Shown one piece after another: positions 5,617 to 10,079 of a stretch of 10,079 bases of DNA; positions within the stretch are counted from its first letter, which is position 1; every line of letters starts with the position of its first letter. Location: contig CAYQDR010000155.1 of assembly GCA_964416315.1 (NCBI GenBank), positions 1-10,079 of the forward strand, written 5' to 3'. Position numbers and translations under genes: made by a program. The notes under the pieces are model-generated. The model did not search any database and was not told the DNA's origin. It saw only the letters and a list, made by a program, of their open reading frames with translations. This stretch comes from CAYQDR01 sp964416315 (GTDB lineage Bacteria > Methylomirabilota > Methylomirabilia > Rokubacteriales > DASRDR01).

Positions 5617-7221
5617 CTAGCGCCGCTCGCCGTGGGCCAGCGCCGCCCCGATGAACCCGGCGAACAGCGGGTGCGGCGCCCACGGGCGCGAACGGAACTC
5701 CGGATGGAACTGGCCGGCGATGAACCAGGGGTGGTCCGGCAGCTCGACGATCTCCACGAGCTGCTTCTCCGGCCAGATCCCCGAGACGCGGAATCCGTTC
5801 TTCTCGAGGAGCCGACGGTACTCGTTCGCGACCTCGTAGCGGTGACGGTGGCGCTCCTCGATCGCGAGCGTCCCGTACGTCCGCGCGGCGAGCGAGTCCT
5901 CCGCGAGCGCCACCGGGTAGAGACCGAGCCGCATCGTCCCGCCCTTGGCCTCGACCCCCCGCTGCTCGGGGAGGAGGTCGATCACCGGGTGCGGCGTCTC
6001 GCGATCGAATTCCGCGGAGTTGGCGCCGGCGAGGCCCGTGACGTTCCGGGCGAACTCGATGACGGCGCACTGCATCCCGAGGCAGATGCCCAGGAACGGC
6101 AGGCCGTGCTCGCGGGCGTAGCGGATCGCCTCCACCTTGCCCGGGATCCCCCGGTCCCCGAACCCGCCCGGGACCAGGATGCCGTGGACGTCGCCGACGT
6201 GCGCCGCCGCTCCATCCTGGAGGAGTTGCTCGGCGTCCACCCAACGCACGTCGACGCGCGCCTCGTGCGCGATGCCGCCGTGAGTCAGGGCCTCGGCCAG
6301 GCTCTTGTAGGAGTCCTTCAGCTCGATGTATTTCCCCACCACGGCGATCCGCGTCGCCCGGGCGGGGTTCTTGATCTTCCGCACGATCGCCTCCCAGGCG
6401 CCGAGGTTGCTCGGGCGCGGCGGGAGGCCGAGCGCCTTCACGATGAACTCGTCGAGCCCCTCCTGGTGGAACACGAGCGGCACCTCGTAGACCGTCTGGA
6501 CGTCCTTCGCCGTGATGACGGCCTCCTCCTCGACATCGCAGAAGAGGGCGATCTTGGACTTGATCCCCGACGGCAGGAAGCGGTCCGTGCGGCAGAGCAC
6601 GATGTCCGGCTGGATCCCGATCGCCCGCAGCTCCTTCACCGAGTGCTGGGTCGCCTTCGTCTTCAGCTCCGCCGCGGCCTGGATGAACGGCACCAGGGTC
6701 AGGTGGATGTAGATGACGTTGTCCTTGCCGACGTCCTTCTTGAACTGCCGGATCGCCTCCAGGAACGGCAGCCCCTCGATGTCGCCGACGGTCCCACCCA
6801 CCTCGATGATCTGGACGTCCACCCCCTCGCTCACCTTCCGGATCGACGCCTTGATCTCGTCGGTGATGTGCGGGATCACCTGGACCGTCCGCCCGAGGTA
6901 ATCCCCCCGCCGCTCGCGGGTGATCACGGTGTGGTAGACCTTCCCCGTCGTGACGTTGTGATCCCGCGTCATCCGGGCGCGGGTGAAGCGTTCGTAGTGG
7001 CCGAGGTCGAGGTCCGTCTCGCCCCCGTCGTCGGTGACGAAGACCTCCCCGTGCTGGTACGGGCTCATCGTCCCGGCGTCCACGTTGATGTACGGGTCCA
7101 TCTTCTGGAGCGTCACCCGGAACCCGCGCGCCTCCAGGAGGCACCCGATCGAGGCGGCGGCCAGCCCCTTGCCCAGGGACGACACGACGCCGCCGGTCAC
7201 GAACACGTACTTCGTCGCCAC
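5617..7221 (-). CDS. pyrG: PyrG, CTP synthase (glutamine-hydrolysing)
   Basis: CTP synthase converts UTP to CTP using ATP and ammonia from glutamine. The CTP also feeds Kdo activation by KdsB, which explains the frequent pyrG-kdsA linkage. The 534 residues (E. coli 545) hold an N-terminal synthetase domain (about 1-265) with the P-loop GGVVSSLGKG (10-19), KMDPYINVDAGTMSPYQHGEV and EVGGTVGDIEG, and a C-terminal class I glutamine amidotransferase domain. The triad is Cys380 in GICLGMQ, His506 and Glu508 in GQFHPE. The start is GTG at 7221, preceded by a perfect AGGAGG five bases away, giving M-A-T-K-Y-V-F-V-T-G-G as in homologues. An in-frame ATG at 7245 would add eight residues but place the Shine-Dalgarno inside the gene. 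The start lies one base after the upstream stop. Confidence 0.99.
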   Translation of the reverse strand: MATKYVFVTGGVVSSLGKGLAAASIGCLLEARGFRVTLQKMDPYINVDAGTMSPYQHGEVFVTDDGGETDLDLGHYERFTRARMTRDHNVTTGKVYHTVITRERRGDYLGRTVQVIPHITDEIKASIRKVSEGVDVQIIEVGGTVGDIEGLPFLEAIRQFKKDVGKDNVIYIHLTLVPFIQAAAELKTKATQHSVKELRAIGIQPDIVLCRTDRFLPSGIKSKIALFCDVEEEAVITAKDVQTVYEVPLVFHQEGLDEFIVKALGLPPRPSNLGAWEAIVRKIKNPARATRIAVVGKYIELKDSYKSLAEALTHGGIAHEARVDVRWVDAEQLLQDGAAAHVGDVHGILVPGGFGDRGIPGKVEAIRYAREHGLPFLGICLGMQCAVIEFARNVTGLAGANSAEFDRETPHPVIDLLPEQRGVEAKGGTMRLGLYPVALAEDSLAARTYGTLAIEERHRHRYEVANEYRRLLEKNGFRVSGIWPEKQLVEIVELPDHPWFIAGQFHPEFRSRPWAPHPLFAGFIGAALAHGERR

Positions 7222-7222
7222 G

Positions 7223-8881
7223 CTACCCTCCTCTCTGGTCCGCATGGAGTGCCTGCATCTGCTCCCTCGCCGCCGGCGCTGCCGCCGTGGCGAGGGCCGC
7301 CCGCACGTAGGTCAACGCCCCCTCGCGGTCGCGCACCCGCTCCGCGGCCTGGGCCGCCAGCAGCCCGTCCAGGAGCCGCCCGAAGGTCGGCCCGGGCTCG
7401 AGCCCCAGCCCGCGCAGGTCGTCGCCGGTCACGAGCGGTCGGAGATGCCGCCAGCGGACGAGATGGTCGGCGATCCGCCCTCGCGCCGGCGTCGCGCGCG
7501 CCACGACGTGGGCCCACGCGGCGGTCACCTCGGGGACGGCCTTGAGGAGCGCGTAGGCCTCTTCCACCCCGCGCGTGCCCGCGAGCCGCGCCAGGAGCTG
7601 CGGCGTCTCGCCTCGTGCCCGCGCGATCGCCGTCCGGATCGCCGGGGGGAGGGCCAGGCGGGTCCCCCACGCCTCCGCCGCCCCCGCCCCGAGGTGGGCC
7701 GTCAGCGCGAGCACGGTGAGCGCCTCGACCGTGTCGCGCCCGAGCCGGAGGCGCCCCGTGGCCGCCACCTTTCGGAGCAGTCGGGCCGCGGAAACCGGGA
7801 AGCGGTAGCCGGCCTCGAGGAGGCGGAACGCCCCTGCCCGCCCGAGCGCGACGAGCGTCGCCGCCGGGTCCGGCTCGGCGAGGATCAGCGCGAGCTCCGC
7901 CCGGAGGCGGTCGCCCGAGAGGGCCTCGTACACGGGCAGGGTCGCGGCCTGCCCGAGGAGCCGCCGCGTCGTCCTCTCGAGGGCGAACCCGAACCGGGCC
8001 GCGAAGCGAAGCGCGCGGAAGACCCGGGTCGGATCCTCGACGAAGGAGAGCGGGTGGAGGATGCGGATCCGCCGCCCGCGGAGATCGGCCAGGCCGCCCG
8101 TCGGATCGAGGATCTCGCCCCACCGGTCGCGCTCGAGCCGGATCGCCAGGGCGTTGACCGAGAAGTCCCGCCGGGCGAGGTCCTCGGCGAGCGTCGCGGG
8201 CTCGATCCCCGGAAGCGCCCCCGGCCGGTCGTAGCGCTCTCGCCGCGCCGTGGCCACGTCCAGGCGCGTGCCGTCGGCCAGGGTGACGGTGGCCGTCAGG
8301 AACGCGGCGTGCTCCACGACCGTCCCGCCGAGCGCCCGCGCCAGCCGGCGCGCGAGCGCGCGCCCGTCGCCCCCCACCACCACGTCGAGGTCGGCGCCCG
8401 CCGGTCGCGCGTGCCCCCGCAGGAGGTCGCGGACGAGGCCGCCGACGGCGGCCACCGGGGTGCCCATCTCCGCCCCGAGGGCGCCGACCGCGCCGAGAAG
8501 GCGCGCCCGGCCGTCGTCCACCCGCGCGAGCGCCTCGGCCGCCGATCCCGGGAGCCCGTTCCGAGCCCCACCCTCGCGCAGGACCGCGCCCACGGGCGTC
8601 CCTCCCGCGACGACGACCACGAACGGGACCGCGGGCCCCAGGCGCCGGCGCACCGCCACCTCGGCCATCCCCGGGGGCGCCGCCGGCGCGCCCCAGAGGA
8701 GCGCTCCCACCGGGGCGCGGCCGAGCCCCAGCCCGAGCGCGCGGCCCAGTGTGGCCGGCGTCGCGCCCCCCCACGCGCGGCCCAAGCGCGCGACGAGGAG
8801 CCGCGCGCCGCGCCGCCGCGCGAGCCGCGCCGCCTCCTCCACGGGCAGCGCGGCCGGCACCACGGCGATCGCCGGCGTCAT
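7223..8881 (-). CDS. cca: Class II tRNA nucleotidyltransferase (CCA- or A-adding) with a degenerate CBS-like N-terminus
   Basis: This enzyme family adds the 3'-terminal CCA, or only the final A, to tRNA. The catalytic core begins near residue 140: VGGLVRD (146-152), the metal-binding D-L-D pair (Asp164, Asp166) with a third acid in R-L-D-V-A-T (Asp208), RRDFSVNALA (237-246), D-P-T-G-G-L-A-D-L, the template-type motif EDPTR (282-286) with RALRFAARFGF, and a helical C-terminal region. The first roughly 110 residues resemble two worn CBS domains: M-T-P-A-I-A-V-V with P-V-E-E-A-A-R-L-A-R-R-R-G, then G-R-A-L-G-L-G-L-G-R-A-P-V. Known A-adding enzymes of Aquifex and deltaproteobacteria carry DHH plus two CBS domains before this core; the DHH part is absent here. 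The ATG at 8881 (552 residues) has GGAGG five bases upstream; an in-frame ATG at 8956 would add 25 residues without a good site. CCA versus A-only activity cannot be decided. Confidence 0.9.
   Translation of the reverse strand: MTPAIAVVPAALPVEEAARLARRRGARLLVARLGRAWGGATPATLGRALGLGLGRAPVGALLWGAPAAPPGMAEVAVRRRLGPAVPFVVVVAGGTPVGAVLREGGARNGLPGSAAEALARVDDGRARLLGAVGALGAEMGTPVAAVGGLVRDLLRGHARPAGADLDVVVGGDGRALARRLARALGGTVVEHAAFLTATVTLADGTRLDVATARRERYDRPGALPGIEPATLAEDLARRDFSVNALAIRLERDRWGEILDPTGGLADLRGRRIRILHPLSFVEDPTRVFRALRFAARFGFALERTTRRLLGQAATLPVYEALSGDRLRAELALILAEPDPAATLVALGRAGAFRLLEAGYRFPVSAARLLRKVAATGRLRLGRDTVEALTVLALTAHLGAGAAEAWGTRLALPPAIRTAIARARGETPQLLARLAGTRGVEEAYALLKAVPEVTAAWAHVVARATPARGRIADHLVRWRHLRPLVTGDDLRGLGLEPGPTFGRLLDGLLAAQAAERVRDREGALTYVRAALATAAAPAAREQMQALHADQRGG
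7227..7232 (-). promoter_or_regulatory. Strong Shine-Dalgarno fixing the GTG start of pyrG
   Basis: AGGAGG on the minus strand is five bases from the GTG at 7221-7219. It lies in the last codons of the upstream tRNA nucleotidyltransferase gene, whose TAG is at 7223-7225, so the two are probably translationally coupled. Confidence 0.85.
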
Positions 8882-8886
8882 GAGCC

Positions 8887-8891
8887 CCTCC
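8887..8891 (-). promoter_or_regulatory. Ribosome binding site supporting the 8881 start of the cca gene
   Basis: GGAGG on the minus strand is followed by GGCTC and then the ATG at 8881-8879. The upstream candidate ATG at 8956 has only a distant GAGG, about 17 bases away. Confidence 0.6.
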
Positions 8892-9038
8892 GCCCGCGGG
8901 TCTACCTGGGGATAGCTCCGGCGTCGCCCGACCATCACAGCCGTGCCGATCCCCATCGCATCTCAGCGTCCTCGGTCGTCGTCGCCCCTCAACGTACAGG
9001 GAGTACGCCTCGGGGCGCCTCCTCCCTGCGTCCTTGAT

Positions 9039-9053
9039 CTGCTCGGGTCTCGG
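9039..9053. repeat. Left arm of a 15-base inverted repeat flanking xerD
   Basis: The reverse complement of 9039-9053, CCGAGACCCGAGCAG, is identical to plus-strand 10009-10023. The two arms lie 27 bases beyond the 3' end of xerD and 49 bases beyond its chosen 5' end. In 10 kb of such GC-rich sequence one exact match of 15 could occur by chance, so only the placement makes it notable. Confidence 0.4.
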
Positions 9054-9080
9054 CCCGGCCCTGCCGCGCGGGGACCGAAG

Positions 9081-9959
9081 TCATGCACGCGGATGGTAGC
9101 GGCGATACATCCGTCGCACCGCCTCCGAGGGAAGATGGGTGTAGATCTCCGTCGTCCCGATGTCGGCGTGGCCCAGGAGCGCCTGGACCGAGCGGAGGTC
9201 GGCGCCGCCCTCCAGCAGGTGGCTCGCGAAGGAGTGGCGGAGCGCATGCGGGAAGGCGCGCGCGAGCCCGATCCGGCGCGCGTGGGCCCGGACGATGCCC
9301 CACAGCCCCTGGCGGGAGAGCGGCCGGCCGCGCCGGTTCACGAAGACGGCGCCCGGCTCCGCCTCCCCGACGAGCGCGGGACGCCCCCGCTCCAGGTACG
9401 CCACGAGCGCCCGCCGCGCCTGCGCGCCGAGCGGGACCAGGCGCTGGCGGTCCCGCTTGCCCCGGCAGACCAGGAACTGGCCGTGGAGGTCCAGGTCGCC
9501 GGGCGTGAGCCCGACGAGCTCGCTCGCCCGGAGCCCCGACCCGTAGAGGAGCTCGAGGAGCGCGCGGTCGCGCAACGCGCGCGGCTCCGCCCCGTCGACC
9601 CCCTCGACGAGCGCGCGGGCGTCCGCCCGCGAGAGCGCCCGCGGCAGCCGCCGTGGGAGGCGCGGCGTCTCGAGGAGCGCCGCCGGGTCCCGGCCGAGGC
9701 GACCGGCCGCCCGCGCGTGGCGGTAGAGGCCGCGGACCGCGGCGAGCGTCCGGGCGAGGCTCCGCGGGCCGAGCCCGGCCCCGTGGAGCGCCGCGAGGTG
9801 GGCGGCGAGATCCGTGGGGCGGGCGGTCTCGAGAGAGCGGCGGCGTGAGACGAGGAACGCGGCGAGCCGGCGCAGGTCCCGCCGGTAGGCGCTCACGGTG
9901 AGGGGCGACGCCCCCTCCTCCACACGGAGGCGTTCGAGAAACTCGTCCACGAGGCCCAT
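9081..9959 (-). CDS. xerD: XerD, tyrosine recombinase for chromosome dimer resolution
   Basis: XerD works with XerC at the dif site, under FtsK control, to resolve chromosome dimers. The 292-residue product has an N-terminal SAM-like core-binding domain (L-V-D-E-F-L-E-R-L-R-V-E, T-V-S-A-Y-R-R-D-L, about 1-85) and a catalytic domain with the full tyrosine-recombinase set: Arg144 in GSGLRASEL, Lys168 in R-G-K-R-D-R-Q-R-L-V-P-L-G, His238 and Arg241 in PHALRHSFASHLL, His264 in LLGHADIGTT, and nucleophile Tyr273. The C-terminal H-P-R-A matches XerD rather than XerC. The ATG at 9959 gives the standard N-terminus; an in-frame GTG at 9998 would add 13 residues, and neither has a good Shine-Dalgarno. 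It resembles a housekeeping Xer protein, not a phage or integron integrase. It lies 199 bases ahead of the next gene and may be a separate transcription unit. Confidence 0.95.
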   Translation of the reverse strand: MGLVDEFLERLRVEEGASPLTVSAYRRDLRRLAAFLVSRRRSLETARPTDLAAHLAALHGAGLGPRSLARTLAAVRGLYRHARAAGRLGRDPAALLETPRLPRRLPRALSRADARALVEGVDGAEPRALRDRALLELLYGSGLRASELVGLTPGDLDLHGQFLVCRGKRDRQRLVPLGAQARRALVAYLERGRPALVGEAEPGAVFVNRRGRPLSRQGLWGIVRAHARRIGLARAFPHALRHSFASHLLEGGADLRSVQALLGHADIGTTEIYTHLPSEAVRRMYRRYHPRA

Positions 9960-10008
9960 CCGGTCACTGGCCTGCGCTGCGGCAGGAACCGACACCACCG
10001 GTCCCGGC

Positions 10009-10023
10009 CCGAGACCCGAGCAG
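10009..10023. repeat. Right arm of the 15-base inverted repeat flanking xerD
   Basis: Plus-strand CCGAGACCCGAGCAG matches the reverse complement of 9039-9053. It lies in the presumed upstream region of xerD and shows no resemblance to a dif site (two 11-base arms around a 6-base centre). Confidence 0.4.
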
Positions 10024-10038
10024 CCCCCACCGGAGGGG

Positions 10039-10079
10039 CGGGACGCCCGCGAGGCCGCAGGCCGAGCGCGTCCCGGCGA
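10039..10079. repeat. Palindromic extragenic element containing the right copy of the 28-base repeat
   Basis: The arms CGGGACGC (10039-10046) and GCGTCCCG (10068-10075) are perfect 8-base complements around 21 bases that themselves contain GGCC-GCA-GGCC, a second small hairpin. The last 28 bases (10052-10079) recur exactly at 1-28. There is no T-run, so an intrinsic terminator is unlikely. The form resembles a REP-type extragenic palindrome located upstream of xerD. It is cut by the window edge. Confidence 0.6.

Larger units (their letters stand above)
8882..9080. other. Gap between xerD and the tRNA nucleotidyltransferase gene
   Basis: These 199 bases hold no convincing gene. They contain an in-frame upstream extension of the cca gene (8882-8956), a short gapped palindrome CGTAC-N5-GTACG (8993-9007), and the 15-base sequence 9039-9053 that recurs inverted at 10009-10023 on the other side of xerD. 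I see no strong -35/-10 pair and no hairpin followed by a T-run, so whether transcription restarts here is open. Confidence 0.5.

Noticed and set aside
5609..7144. Upstream extension of the orf360 frame across pyrG, making an 872-residue protein
   Set aside because: The part above 5608 is a low-complexity shadow of pyrG. A signal peptide begins at the ATG at 5608, eight bases after the pyrG stop.
8993..9007. Gapped palindrome CGTAC-N5-GTACG upstream of the cca gene as an operator
   Set aside because: The arms are only five bases, GTAC is self-complementary and nothing flanks it symmetrically; too weak to claim.
9081..9998. The tyrosine recombinase as a phage or island integrase with an attachment site
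   Set aside because: Length, full domain match and the HPRA C-terminus fit housekeeping XerD; no tRNA gene or att-like repeat is seen next to it.
1..10079. CRISPR array, rRNA, tRNA or insertion sequence
   Set aside because: No regularly spaced repeats, no tRNA-like cloverleaf with T-loop consensus, no rRNA motifs and no transposase were seen on either strand.

Overview
The window is a stretch of GC-rich chromosome (roughly 70% GC by eye) from a Gram-negative, LPS-making bacterium. All ten confident genes lie on the minus strand, so transcription runs from right to left: xerD, a class II tRNA nucleotidyltransferase (cca family), pyrG, an unrecognised secreted Cys-rich repeat protein (called orf360 here), kdsA, kdsD, kdsC, lptC, lptA, lptB. 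The Kdo genes next to lptC-lptA-lptB recall proteobacterial LPS clusters. The GC content, the Aquifex-type metal-dependent KdsA and a tRNA nucleotidyltransferase with CBS-like N-terminal sequence would fit a deltaproteobacterial or Rokubacteria/Methylomirabilota-like lineage. That placement is inference; there is no rRNA or other taxonomic marker here.

Region by region (right to left). 10052-10079 and 1-28 are an identical 28-base direct repeat at the two ends of the window; the right copy is part of a palindromic element. xerD (9081-9959) is followed by a gap of about 200 bases, then the tRNA nucleotidyltransferase (7223-8881). pyrG starts one base after it, with its Shine-Dalgarno inside the preceding gene. 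orf360 starts 8 bases after pyrG and overlaps kdsA by 26 bases. kdsA and kdsD overlap by ATGA, and kdsC follows after 42 bases. A 94-base, locally AT-rich gap (2017-2110) carries a promoter-like element that fits the sigma-54 GG-N10-GC pattern. After it come lptC, lptA (ATGA overlap) and lptB (6-base gap).

How the genes work together. KdsD makes arabinose-5-phosphate from ribulose-5-phosphate, KdsA condenses it with PEP to Kdo-8-phosphate, and KdsC removes the phosphate to give Kdo. CTP synthase (PyrG) supplies the CTP that KdsB, not in the window, uses to activate Kdo. LptC, LptA and LptB are the inner-membrane bitopic, periplasmic bridge and ATPase parts of the machine that carries finished LPS to the outer membrane; LptD, LptE, LptF and LptG are not here. 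The tight spacing suggests one transcript from the cca gene through kdsC and a second that may start ahead of lptC.

The item most worth attention is orf360, inserted between pyrG and kdsA. It has a signal peptide followed by about seven repeats of about 35 residues, each with two cysteines at regular spacing. Several repeats carry a C-x-H-G-x-x-H-type motif. I do not recognise the family. Its location suggests, but does not prove, an envelope role.
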